NCBI RefSeq assembly: GCF_003460505.1
Contig: NZ_QTVG01000009.1
Coordinates: 39,657-103,656 of the forward strand
Length of the DNA stretch: 64,000 nucleotides
Direction of reading: 5' to 3'
Source: Eubacterium sp. AF36-5BH
GTDB lineage: Bacteria; Bacillota; Clostridia; Lachnospirales; Lachnospiraceae
The position numbers and the translations under genes were made by a program. Below, in pieces: positions 30,301-45,300 of this stretch. Below the pieces are notes generated by a model. That model was given only the letters and a program-made list of their open reading frames with translations. It was not told where the DNA came from and made no database searches. Position 1 is the first letter of the stretch, and each line of letters opens with the position of its first letter.

Positions 30301-33300
30301 ACCACAACTGTCTGCAACGATAATATAGTCATCGTCCTTTGTAAGTTCCTTATTCTTAAGATCACTACCACGCTGTGTGTCAGGATCATATGTTCCATAC
30401 AATGTAGGTCCATAGGTTGTATTGTCAGGATCTTCTGCCATATAAACCTTGTATCCTGCAAGATAATACTTGCCGTCTTTATAAACAAATGTATCAAGAT
30501 TATCTAAGTTATATTCTCCATTACTATCTGTTACTGATACAGGGCTTGTATATGTAGTATCTTCAACCCAGTTTTCAGTTCCACTTGAAACACTGTCAAG
30601 ATAGAAACGTTTGATAGTAACTTTCTGTCCAACCATACCTAGTTCATTACTATCCATAATTCCATCATAGTTGTCATCCAGCCAAACCTTACCTGATACT
30701 GAGCCTTTTTCAAATCTAACCAATCCGGCATCACTTCCATCATGGTCTGTTACCTTGTTTACATCAAAGTAACCAAGGTCATTGTGAATTAAATATTCAC
30801 TCTGGTTATTAAGAGATGCGTCTCCGTATTCACTCTTAACATCCTTATCCGGTATCTTCTTAGCAGTAATAATGAATTCATCATTTTCATTAAGCATTAA
30901 TTCATCATCTGAATTCTTCCACAAATCACTATCTACATCTGCTGCTGCATTTCTGTATTTTGTTATGCCATAATGTAAGTCATCAATATTTGTATTAACT
31001 CTTACCTTATAACCAACTATACATTCTGTTCCGTCTGCCATTGTTGCTGTAGACTTCACATCAGTAAACTTGTATGCACCATCTGCATCTGTATTAGTTG
31101 TAGTTGTGTATTCACTAAACTTGCCTGCATCCTTTAAGTCTGCATCCTGAAGTTTCTGCCACTTATTGTTGTAGTATACATATGGAACAAGCTGTAATTC
31201 AATATTTTCAATTCCAGGCTCGTCAACTTCGTTGCCGTCGTCATCTGTATACTTATCCTGCTTACCGTTATAATTCTTATCTTCCCAAACAACACCGTCA
31301 ATTTCAGCATCATCTTTTGTTGTTAAGCCTGCATCGTACTCTGTAATAATAAGTGCATCTGAAATATCATAATCTTTTCCATCTGCTGTAAATTTATAAT
31401 CATCTAAAGTGCTGTCTGTAGCTTCACCTGCCGGTACAACGATATCATCTGTAAGATATCTGTAGTTGCCTCCTGTAAGTGGTAAATCACTGTCAGATAA
31501 TCCGTTGTTCATATAGAACTTAGTTGGGATGTATTTCTTACCTAATGTGTCAGAAACCTTATCAACACTACTCATATCTAACTTAACCTTGTATCCACAT
31601 AAGTATCTGTTATCACCAATCTTATATGAAGTATCAACAATAAATGTATATGATGAGCCCTGACTTTCGACTACATCATCGTCATCATCATTTATTCGAA
31701 TCCACTTACCATTGTCGTAATAGTATTTCTCAAGTACCAACTTAATTCCGTCAATACCCGGTTCTGAAACAAGTAATCCATTTTCATCAATGTACTCATT
31801 TCTAATACCATCGTAGTTCTGGTCTTCAAATATGTATTTACCAATAGCACCAACACCTGCCGGTACATAACCGAATCCTAATCTATCGTATGAACCATAT
31901 CTACCATCTACACAATTTCCCATATCGTAGTCATCTGACTTTGGAAGAACTGAGAATATGTTAGTTGTATTCTTATTAAGATTCTTGTTGTATAGTAAAT
32001 CGTTATCCTTCTCATATTGAAGAGCCTTGGTACTTAATGTTACCGGTGATGGTTTGAGTATGTCATCAATCTTACCTGTGTCAGCAATAGCTATGTAGCT
32101 TCTGTATGGATATAACGTTGTACTGAAATATCCATTACTGTCTGTACAAATAGTTGTCTTATTCTTAGTGCTTATCTCGTTACCATTCTTATCATATGCC
32201 GGTACCATTGTACCATCGGTCTTAACTTCATAAATATAAATATCTACATTTTTAAGTCTCTTTTCGGCATCATCCATCTTACCATCAATGCTGTCTGTAA
32301 TTGTCTTTCCAGCAGCATCATACTGAATATCCATCCATGAATATCCACCGTATTCAAATGATGGGGCAACACCTAAATCATAAGATGTCATCTTTTCATC
32401 ATAATCCTGATAAGTTGACTCATCTGTACCAATAGCATCAATTTGAATTGCATCTTTTGTCTGGATAGTTAATGATTCAACCTTTGCACTATCACTTGGT
32501 TCATCACCTTTGCCTGTTACTCCTAAATCTGGAAGGGTATCATTTGCCTCTCCTGGACGGTATACGTCAACAGATGTACCTGTAACACCTATACTTCTAG
32601 TTGTAAGAGCATATTGATTGTATTTACTATCCTTAGGGAATGTGTAACGTAATTTATATTTTCCCGGTTTAATATTTGAAATAATGAAATATCCATCATT
32701 ACCATAAACATCTTTTTCTGTTGTATACGACATTGGTCCGTATGTTGTATAAATTGATGAACCCATAGTATCTGTTTTAATCTTACCTGTGCTTTCGTCA
32801 ATTACACAATACTTGCCGTCTTTTTCTACAACAGCTTCACCTAAACGGTTTACTGGATATCCGTTTTCTGTAAGAAGTTCAACTTTAACTCCGTTAATAC
32901 CCGGATCATCAATTTCACCGTCATAATCTAAGTCTTTTGTCTTCTTCTCAAGTAACCATCTACCCTTACCGTCACGCTGGTAATAATCTGCTTCGTCTGT
33001 AAACTTAGCATTATAGCTTTCATCCAACCAAACATAATGTCCGATATAACCTCTGTCAGATGGAGCTGTTAAGCAAACACCTGCATTTGGTGATTCTGTA
33101 ACCTTGTCATCTCCTGACTGAGCTGTGAAACTATTCCAACTATCTGAATCTGCTGTATCCTGTAAGATTGTTTCTGATTCTTCAGAAATACAATTCTTGC
33201 TTAATGGAAGGTTAAGTGGTGCCTTCAAGTCATATGATACAGACAACTTAGCCTTTGTACTTAAATAGTAATCATCTGTAGGCTCTACATAAATTGCCTG

Positions 33301-36300
33301 TGCATGTTTTTGAAGTTCCTCAAACTTCTCAGGATCAGATGTCTTTAACTTAAGTAAATCTGATAACCTTACAAAATACCTCTTCTTTTCATTAATAGCA
33401 GAAGTTGTTTTACCTCTGATTGATTTATAGAAATTAACTGATGATGTTTGTTCCAAAGTTGGTAAATCTGATATATCAGTCTTTTCTATAGTATTTCCAT
33501 TGTACTTAAATGGTCCTATCCAAACATTTACATTGTTTCCATCTGTCATTGTACTTGACGAGCCATTTGCAACTGCTTCAATCTTAATTGATTCAAGATT
33601 TAACCAACCACGCCAGTCAGTTCCTCTTGATGTAGAGAAGCCTGTAGGTGCATACAATTGCGTATCGCCTACAAATGGAAGTACATCATATATAATCGGT
33701 TGCCTATACCCCTTCTTACCTAATACCGGTTCTGGGTTATAGATAGATGATGTAAAGCTGTACTTCGTACCTTCAGGAACAAGTGCCGGTCTGTCAGCTC
33801 CGGTTCCCTTTTCAGACATACCGTAACCATATTCAGAGAAAGCTCTCTTGTTTCGGTTAAATGCCTGTGTACCTGCGAAACCTACGTTATTTACAGATAC
33901 AGTAATTGTATTTTCAATATTGCTTTTACCATTATCGTTAACATCACGAGTGTCAATTTCATATGCATAATTCTTAACGTTCTGTGATACAGGAATTGAT
34001 GGTTCAAATGCACCTGACTTAAATCCGTAACCTTTTGAGCTTAATAACTCTGACTCAACCATTGTATTTTCATCAGTAGCTATAGGTAACATATAGTCAA
34101 TTACCATTCTCTGACCCGGTTCAAGCTGTCCATCTGCTGTCCATCTTATAAATCTTCTCTGTCTCTCATACTTAATTCCGGCAATCTTTTCATACATATT
34201 CATTGATACTGAAGATATCTTACATTTGTCTTTGCTAACAACATTGCCGTCTTTATCTTCAACATGCCATGACCAAACTGCCTGTGAGTCATCGAATGTT
34301 TCCGGTGACTTAAAGGTTGGAGCTAAGGAATTCTTCCATTCATCACTACCATACTCTACTTCATGGAAGTATTTGTATACCAAAGGATCCTCTGATTCTA
34401 CTGCTGAACTTAAGTTTTGAATAACTGGTAACAATGCAACAACCTGTGGGTTAGATGCATAGTCTTCTTCAACCTCACCAACATCTGTTTTTGCGATTTC
34501 CTCATTATCCAAGTTCTTTAATTCAATGCTGTACTTAAGCATATTAGATGAATTGTTAATTGTTATGTCGTTACTCCATCCAAACTCAATGTCATTTGTA
34601 TCTTTGTTTCTTGAAACCATGAAGTATTGATTCTTCATATCAATTTCCATTACCGGAAGTTCTTTTGCTATATAATATCCTGCTCTTGAGCGTTCAGAAT
34701 CTGCACACAACTGTGTATCATCATATTTAGCCCAACCTGTAGCAAAATGATTTACATGTCTTCTGGTTTCACTTAAGTGGCTTGCAGGCATCATAACAAA
34801 GGCTGCATTACCAATCTTGTTCTCGTCATCATATTCATCCTGATCGTTAGCTGTTGATACAACTGACTCTGGAAGTGGATCTAAGTTGTTATGTTCAGGA
34901 TCAACATCATTCATTTCCTGCTTACCATCTGTATCCGAATCAGCATCAATATCTAATCTAAATCCCTTAGGAACAACATATTCATCTTCATCAGAAGAAA
35001 TAATATAACGTACCTGATATATTCTCTTACCTAAAGAAGTTCTATTACCATAAAGTTTCTCAGATAATTTTCTAATATCAATAATTGTGTTTTTGTCGAT
35101 GCTAACTCCTTTATCCGAAGTTCCAGCAATCTTTTCATTATACAACTGAGTTAAGTTCAACCACTCACCTGCATTACTGTTCTTAACATCCTGATAAGTT
35201 GCACCATCTGCTGCATCATCTACATTATCATTACATAATGCAAGTACCTGTACTTTCAGGTTCCTCTTTAGTGCTTCTCTGTATGCTTCATCGCCACAGT
35301 TTTCAGGAATTTCCCAAACACCTGTACCTATAGCATATATCTGTTTTGATATACTATCTTCATTTACAGGTGCTTCTTCCTTAGTTGCTAAGAAAGTTGA
35401 TCTAAATGGTATACGCCAATCTACTATGAACTCTCTTACAGCACTACCTTCATTTACAGCCTGATCCATATATACAGACAGTCGAACTGAGCTCTTTACT
35501 ATTGGATCATCAATTGTTCTATGTGAACCACCTAATATATCAGGGTTATCCACTTCTCTACGCTGAACTGATGTATCAAGTCGTACTGTTGAATGTGGTT
35601 TTAATAATGTTACAATAGCTGATTCATCTTTTGCGTATTTATCAGAATAATCGCCATCACTATCATAATCAACTTCGTTATCCTTATCATCCGTAGCTTC
35701 TCTTTCATATAAGATACCGCCATCATCTAAATCAGTTAATGCATCAAAACCACCATCCGGATTTGTATCTTTTAAGTAGTATCCATCTGCATCATCAAAA
35801 GTTACATAACCATCAGCCTTAAATTTATTATCCCATGCGGAATCATTCTTCCAAGCTTCATCTGATGTTTCTATTTCTGAATCATCAAGAACATTGTTTC
35901 GTACCTGTGTTTTAACACCTACTACCAACGTATCTTTGTATGCAAAGTAACCTGGTAAATGTTTTCCATGTACATAATCACTATAAATTGGCAATTCATC
36001 TGTATCTTCATAATCTCCAGCTGTACATACCTCAAATGTAATAACCTGTTCCTTATTGTCATTGTAGTGTTTATCTACAACTTTCAATTCAAAACCATGT
36101 TTTTCAGCTTCGTCTATATTCATCTTAACAACGGTGCCATCAGCCTTCTTGTATATAAGATATACTGCGTCGCCTTTTAACGGTACTGCTTTTACAATAG
36201 ATGGTAATACTACTGTAACCTTCATCTTAGCATGAGAAATATTTCCTTGATAATAATATTCATCATCTTTTACTTTATCTGCGCCATTTACAACTTTTAC

Positions 36301-39300
36301 ATTGTAATAAAGGTCATCCATGTACTGTACAGGTTCATCTTCTGAAGGATAATACTCATAAATATCATCCTGCCATTCAGGTGAACGTGCTCCTAAATTG
36401 TCAACCGCATCCGCTGCATTTTTAGAAACAAACGTCTTATTTTCAATAACCGGATATTTTACCCTAATTCTATTCGATGTCATAACACCTGCATTTGAAT
36501 CTACACATCCATTATCTAAGTCTGCACCTTTATCTTCTGAACGCAAGTAAACGTTTTGTCTTAATTCCGGATAATCTTCAAGACTTAATTGGTCTCCATT
36601 TATTTCCTGAATCTGATTATCTTTCTCATAGTATCGTTTATTACCTAACTGATCTGTTGCATCAATTGCTGAATCACTACCAAGATTACTTGCTGTTGGT
36701 ACCTTTGGTAACACTGCCTTAGGTGTACCTGACGGCATATCATTGTAATCTCTGTTTGTTTCTGCAATATCAAGTCTTGAATCTTTTAATGTACCTGTCC
36801 AGTGATATCTGTCCTTCTTGTTGTATTTATATACATATGAGTCAACAACTTCATTACCTACATAGTAAGGATTTTCCATTCCTGTTGATTCAGCAACCTG
36901 CTTGTTTTCAACATCTGAATCAATCTTAAACTTGAAGTTATTCATTTCACTGGAAATGAAAGTTCTATTTGACTGATATTGTTCTCCTAGTCTTTCATCC
37001 TTTGTTCCATCTTTAGTATTCAGATCAGGATTATCTGCTGTAAAGAACTTAAATGAAAATACTCTTGATGATTCTGAATCAATCTTAACCTTCTTCTCAT
37101 TTCTGATGCTTACTTTTTCCTTCTGCTTAAAGGTTATCTTGTATCTTCCTTCCAGAGTACCATCTTCACCTTCTAATTGAATGTATTCAACAGTAGCTTC
37201 GTAAAGTTCCTGTTCTTCCTGATATTCTTTTAAGGTATCTAAGTCTGCGCCGTTATAATCTGCACCTCTTAAGGTCCAGTCTAACTTCTTCTTAGCATTT
37301 TCCTTATTATCAGTAGTAAACAGATTTCCATCTGTATCTTTTGGTACTATACCTGCCGGTAAAATATTTGTAACTACAGGATGATATAGCGTTCCCATAT
37401 TTCCACCGTCTGTTGCATAAGTATGTCTTACCTTAAATGTCTGATACGTTGTGTAATTCAGCAACCACTCTGGTGCTAAAGTATTAAGCCAGTATTTATT
37501 TTCAACATGAATGTTCAATGTTGATGTTTCACCTTGCGGATCAACATAATAATCTTGTGACTTGCTACCGTTAATATTATCTTCACCAACTGTAGTCCAA
37601 GTTCTTATCATTGGTTTTCTCATATGAGCACGGGTTCCTGTACTTGCATAAGTATTACGAACACCGCTTGAGAAAACTTTTCTCTCCTCTACACTAGCGG
37701 ATGCTGCACTGTCTGCATCTTTTCCCTGACTTGACACCTCTCGGTTCGTAATATTCATACCGTTAATGTAAGGTGTGTTTGGGGAACCGTTAAGGAAATA
37801 GTAGTTACTATCTCTGTGATGGTCATCATGTACATAGTATGTATTCCACATAACGTCCATTCCATATTTTTGTGTACTTACCGGTTTTGGCATGTCTGTC
37901 AAATAATTATTTCCCCAAAGTGAAGTTGTATCATAAACCTGATAGTAAAGATCCTTAGTTGTATCAACAGGTTTAACCATTACTTCGTCGTACCAATATT
38001 CATTCTTAGGTGTAGCATACACATGAGATGGAATATTTACATACATTGCATAACCTGTTTCATCACCTCTATTAAACCATTTTTTAAGTGGCTTAGTTAT
38101 TGTTATTCTAAGAACCCAAGAAGTATGTTCATATTCACTATAATAAGCATCTTTATTTTCATAACTGTCACCACTATTATTCATAGTTGATGTACTAAGA
38201 AGTGGATCTCTCATAATGTTTGGTGTTAAGTAACCTTGCTTATTGTTTGGACTTTGAATTACTTCTACCTTAACATCATTTTCAATATCAATATCACTAT
38301 ATACAGGATTCTTACTTGTTCCACTGCTTAAAATTTCAGCCTTTAAGTCACTAAAATCAGGATTACCGTCCTTGTCTAATTTAGGCTCTATACCCTGTGG
38401 CATTACATATGTAAACTCGAGACCACTTTCAATGTCCCAATCACCGTAGTTATATGCTCCAATACGTGTTGTGAAGTCCTGATCATATTCCAATGTTGTA
38501 ATGGTATCATCATTTAAATTTCTTATATAATCATTAAGCTGGTTGTGATCCGAACTATAATACCATTTATAAGCTGTATAGTGATCATCCCACTGTCCTT
38601 TACTATAGTTTGTTGGCAAATACTCCTGTGATTTCAAATAATCATCATCACCAATCATCTGTGAACTTGCCAGCAACCACGCTGTCTGCAGATGAAGTCT
38701 TGATTCTGTCCAAATAACTACATCTTCATGATTTCCCTGCCAGTTCTTATCTCGCACTCGCAGTACCATAAGCTTATTATAGTAATCTCTGGAGTAACCA
38801 GTAACTGAACCATTTCTATAGTTTTCACTTACAGGAAGTTGATTGTATTTACCTGTTGTACGTGTTGGATCATAATATGTCATCTGCTGATTATTAGCAG
38901 TACGCATATCCTGATCTTTAAGATAGCCGTTGTTTCCATATTCGTCATTACCGTTACTTGTATCCGTTTCATTTGACCCAGGCATATAGGTAATAGATTC
39001 CTTCAAATATTCATACTTGTCAATGTTCTTATTTCTTGTACCACTAACACCTACATCATGATAGAGATAGTTCATGTCCATCATATCATTTTGATTAGCA
39101 AATCGTGTGCTTAATGAACCAATAGTCCCAATATATGGATATGAATAACTATATGACCAGTAGAAGTTCTGCCACTGGTAATACTCACCCATCTTTGGAT
39201 AGTAATCCACATAAGTTTTCTGAGTACCATCTTCATTATTACGTGTTGTATAAGCTAAAGGCAAATCTTCTTTTCTGATTTCTGCCTCATAATACACTTC

Positions 39301-42300
39301 TAATGTTTCACCAATTTCTAAGCGTGAACCATCATCAAACTGTATCTGATATACGTTAAAGTCAATTGATGTTGTGTCTGTGTTTTTCTTAGTTCCATTA
39401 AATATCAGATCTGTGTATGCATGACCGCTACCTGTATTAGAAACTCCGTCATTGTAATTCTTTGTAGTAACAAAATCTCCACCATAATCTGCTGCATCAC
39501 TGAATTTTGTTTTCGTAATAGTATACTTTGGTATTTCCGAATCATCTTTCAGTGTACCATCTGCATTATACCATTTTATCTTAATCTTATTTGCATCAAG
39601 ACCTGAAGTAGTAATGTATTCAGGAATCTTGTCAAACAATGCAGGATTCAATAATGCCCCCTGCTGATCAGTTTGTCCTCTCTTATTGTTAATTACAGTT
39701 GTCTTATACCAAACTTTGTCACCAGGTCGATAACCTTTTATCTGTTCAGCATTAGCATTGTATTTAACTGCTGCGTCATCAGAATTTTTAAATATTTGTG
39801 TGTGAACTGTAAGTATTGGTCTTTCTCTTGTAATTACCGCTGTTGTACTTCCGTATATTGTTGCTGTAGAAGTATCTTCATATTTAGTATCTGTTGTTGT
39901 TTGATTTTCATCAGTGTTGCTAATGTCTTCATCATGTAAATGTTCAAACGCACAACTTGCTGATACTCCTATAGTGAACTTGTCACTGGCAGTTGTGTTT
40001 TGCTTCTCAGCAGCATTTCTAGTGTCACGATATCTACCAATACCATGAAGTTCGAATGGCTTATCTGCTGTAGCAAATGTAATTTCTTCTGCTGGTACAT
40101 CATAATATGTCCATCTAATAGATACTGCATCCTTTAATAAGAAGTAACCTGCATCTATCTGAGCTTGTGTGATTGTATCACCTGTTAATACTTTATCAGC
40201 CTCTACCCATTGAGATGTATACTGTTTATCTGTATAAATACCAACATCTGTTCCTATTGTCTTACCTGATAAATCCTTGTAGAAACAATATTCAACCTTA
40301 GCCTTCTTAGTTCCTGTAGAATCCATCTTTTCAGGATAAGCAAATTCCGGTTTTTCTGTTAAATCAAATCCCTTAAACCATCTACCATCTTTTCTACTAT
40401 TAGTTAAGAAAGATGTTGTATATGTAATAGATGATAATTTATGTGTTGTGCTATTAGTTACAGCTCCCTTATTTGGACCATACAACTTAGCAATCATAGG
40501 TCTTTCATCTATGTGTGGATTTGTATCTTCATTTCTACCCGGTGTCTCATATCCGTCAACATATACTAATTCAGGTGTCAATGAGCTATTGTAATAAGTT
40601 ATGTCACTCTTAATAGTTCCAACATAAGAACTTTCATTATTATAGAAAGAACCATAATAGCCACTTTTACCATATAATCTGCCATATGTTACATTATCCC
40701 CACTATCCTTGTAATATAATGCATGCTGTGAATATGTATGTTTTGGATGTGTAGTAACATATACATTTTGTACAATATTCTTACCTTCAAACGGTTTTAC
40801 TTCCTGTGTTAATTCAGTTATGACAACAATCTTAATATTTTTATCTTTAGTTATTTGATTGTATTTTTCATCTTTTGTTAAATCACCACATGAAATGTTT
40901 AACTGTTTGTAATTTGTATCTGTATTATCACTTGCCTTATAGTAACGCTTGTCCTTAACTATACTTACTGTGTTGCTTCCACTGGTTGCCTGTGCAGTGA
41001 TATCTTCATTTCCTATATCAGAGTCATTCTCTAATATGTACCAACCAATAATTCGCTGACCATTTGGTACAATGAATCTTACATCAGGATGATATACAGG
41101 AATTGCTGAATCATCTGATGCTCCTAAACTAATCTGGTACTCAATAAAGTCATCAGGTAATAATTGATTTTTATTTAATGCTACTTTAGTTTTACCATCA
41201 ATGTCGTAAGCGAATGAATTTGTACTATCTGAAATTTTTGTTTCACGTTTCATTGAAACTTCAAATGTACTTACAAGGTTCTTTACAACATATTCCGTGT
41301 ATGTACTTGTGCCTGTAACATATCCTGACCATCTCCATGCATCAGGTTCCTGTGTTGTAAAGGTTGAACTTACATAGTTACGTGCATGTGGCCAACTTGT
41401 TGTAAAACTATCAGGACTATTAATTATTGTTGGTGTTGAATCATATGTCCATGCATTAGCTTCAATGTCATCCTTATTTCTGTCAACATAAACACCATCA
41501 TAAGAGAATGTGCTTTGAGCATTAGCTAATGTAACGTCAGCCAAATTCTCTTTGTTATCATTTAAGAAATCACCACCATCTAATATACCTTCTCCTACAC
41601 CTTTGAACTTAATTACAAATGAATCTACAAATTCTTTATAATACTGTGAACTGTCTTTCTTTGTATTATTAGGTGTAATCTTTGTTAATGTATTAACACG
41701 ATCTCTAACATATTCATTTACATCAAATACATACTGCTTATTTTCACTGTCATAGCTAAAATATTTATGTTCAGTATCTGTAAGCAATGTTTTCAATTGT
41801 GCCAATGTGTATGTAGTGTCACCTATCTTTAAGTAATCTACATTAAACCAATCACCAGTTATAAACGCCTCTGGTATATAAATATGTTTAAGACGATAGG
41901 TTGAGTCCATACTATTCGTAACAGTGGCACTATCTATTTCTGCGGATCTTCCAGATTCACTATTTGTATCCTGACGGTTCCAAACTTTAATATTAAATTT
42001 AGCAAGGTTAGGTGTCTTGTTGTCACTCTGATAGTCATATATAGTATTGCTTTTATTTCCTACTGAAATATTAACACCCGCCTGGAACGGTATTCTATAG
42101 GATGTAATCAAAGCACTGTCATTATTAGAAGTATATGGTTTTGTGCTTTCCTGCATATAGTTGTCGCACTTCATATTGTTCCAATCATTAAATTTGCCTG
42201 ATGTTTTAATATTATCATCAGTAATTCTATATATGTCACCACCAACGTATATATCAGGTAAAGTGTCTACCCCATGATTATGTGAATCAAGCAAATCCTC

Positions 42301-45300
42301 CATATCCTTCAACTCTGCTGCATAGTCAACATCACCGCCTAAATCTTTTAGGTGAATTTCATATTTTGTAATATATTCATCATCACCTAATACGATAGAA
42401 CCTGCTGTATTTCCTGTAACCTGTGATGAGCTACTGCTTTGTGGATACACTACAGGTATTTCATAAAATGTTCTACTTGCTGTAGTATGTACCTTATGTT
42501 GGTCACTTCCATCAACCCGTCTATTATTATTGGTTGTGTTTTCTTTTTCAATATCTTTCCCCTGTATAGTAATTGTATCCGTTAAGTTAGTATCAGTCAC
42601 ATTGCCATCTGTATCTAATGTTGACTTCTTCTTATATACAACCACCTTGTCAATATATTGTTGTAAATCTTCTGAAATAAGAATCTTCTTTGCTAAGAAA
42701 CCATAATAGTTTGAATCACTATCAGGTCTAACGTACGGTAACGTATCTGTTAATACAACTTTATCAGTAAAGGAATGTTTTCCTGTCCAGTTGTATGGGT
42801 CATTATAAATCGAATAGTCATCTGAATGACCTGTTGACCTATGTTCATCCATACAATCTTGTGATGCTCCATACGGAGTTTGCACAAAACTAACTGAGTA
42901 TTCATTGTATAATGAGAACTTAGCCTTTCTGTCCGTCTTGGTCTTTGGTGTTTCATGTACACCTTTCACAATACTGTTCTTTTCCGGATGTACATAAACC
43001 TTTGCTGTAGTAAACAAATGTCCCGATTTATAAGCTGCATAATTATGTACACCATATGACATACATGTTTTGTAATAATCTTGCCATGACCAAAGCGAAC
43101 GATAAGCTGCATTTGCCGCATCAATACGGTTAACTATGCCATTTCCGCCTGCCAAATCTGACGAAGCAATGCTAGTATTATTCATTCCATTTGGCTTTCC
43201 TTCATCAGTTCTCTTCTTTGCCTGAGAAAACTGACGTTCAGTATAACCGCCAATATCCATCTTTGTGCTTGCTGTAGCATCAGCCACACCTGATTTAAAG
43301 AAACGACCCGTTATCTCAAACATATACTTAGTCTTTTCATCATTAAAATTATACCAAGTACCATAGTCTGCATTTTTAGCAACTGTTTCACCATTTTTCT
43401 CTTCAGAAGCATCTCTGTTAATTTTTAGAGCAATGACGATTTTGTCTACAGCCTTATCTGTCTTATAGTCAATCTTAGGACTTCTATATATACCATATTC
43501 ATCACCCAATTTACAAAGATTTAATCTATAATAAGAATCTTTTCCATTAGTTCCTGTGATTTTTTCTATAGAATCTTTCCAGTCGGACTCTTTTACTGTA
43601 GTCCAAGTATCATTATCGTCACCTTCACGATGAATTTTTATTTCCTTAATATAGTCATATGCATATGGATGCACCTTTAAATAATATGCTTCAAATGAAT
43701 TCGATGGCAAATTAACCGTCATTTCAACATCTACTGCTGTGTTCATTGACTGTGTATACACATAATCATTCGGAGTACACTTTGCATTAGATGTATTTGG
43801 TACCATATCATACAATTCCTGATGATTTGCATCATTCGGATAATTGCTTCCCGAATTCAAATATTGTCTAAAGTCTAATAAATATGAACCTATTGCTTTA
43901 TAACCAATATCTAATTCATCATTATCTGGATATTCATCAGTCCATCCATAATGAGAGTGCTCCAATCGCATATGCTCATATGAATCACTCACTGAGTCAA
44001 ATCGTTTACCATTATCGTTATTGTCTTTATATCCTGCAACCATTGTTGTATCAAAATACATTTTACTAACTAATGCCTTTGCAGTATCACGTGTTGTAAA
44101 TATATAGTCATCACCACTGTCTCTGAATTCAGATAAGTAGTTCTTTCCATTAACTTCCATTTCATTCCAAGAATTAATCTTAGAATCTAAATAACCGTAT
44201 AATGTAACTCTGTGTTTTTCATCAGCCGGTGCTTCTCTTGTGGCTCTGAAGCCCTTGCCTGTAATAATCACTTTCTTAAGATTCTTGATATTCATACCGA
44301 ACTCAGTATATATCTTTTGTTCATCTATATAAATATCTCCGTCTACAACCACGCCTTCAATTACACTTTGACCGTCTTCAGATATTAACTTGCCGTTTTT
44401 ATAGTCTATATTAAAGACTTTTCCCTGGTCGCTATCTGCATCATATAATGTAAGCTTTTCTAACTTTTCGTACTGACCTACTAATTCTTTACTAATTCTA
44501 ATTCCTGTAGTGTGGAATCCTGTGTTAGCTTCATCACCCTGTTTGTTGTCATTAACAGGCAAGTCAATAATAACATCAAAGTCATCTAATTTTGATTTGC
44601 ATGTATTTCCTATATCAATTGTATAGATGAAATCTCTGTCGTATGGTATACCTAACCACTTATCAGTTTTATCTCTATTATCTGCATCAGTTTTTGTTGT
44701 TCCATCTAAATCATAGTAATGAACATCTGCATGTATTTCCGCATATGGTTCCTGAATGTATAAACGATTTGTTAAATCTACAATGCTCTTTGTATCTGCC
44801 TCCACCTGCATTGTCTTATCATCAGGTGTGAAGTTCATAACAGCATCAAGATTATTGAACCATTCTGTTCTACCATCAATTTGAATTTCCATCTCAGGAG
44901 TATCTTCGTCCTTGCCTCCTAAGAAGTTATTTAAATCAATAACCATATATTTCAAATATTCAATCTGAGTATAATCTTTCAACTCAATTGTAATTGTTCC
45001 ATCCTGTGATACAGTCATGCTGTCAAATGGAATAGTAACATCTGCATTGTCTGCACTTGGATCTTTGTCCCAATTCCAGAATCTAATCTGTTTAATGTCT
45101 GCCACATCTTTGAAGTTCTTAATAGTAATTGTTTTTGTTAAGAAGCCTCTTACATCATTAGACCTTGTTTTACTTCCAACACTACTTGATAAGTCAATTG
45201 AAATTTTTGCTTCTTCTGAATATGATGGTGTTGCATTACTAACAAAGAATTTGTAACCAGCATTGTCAATTCCCTTTGGAACTTCAATCTGATTAATCTT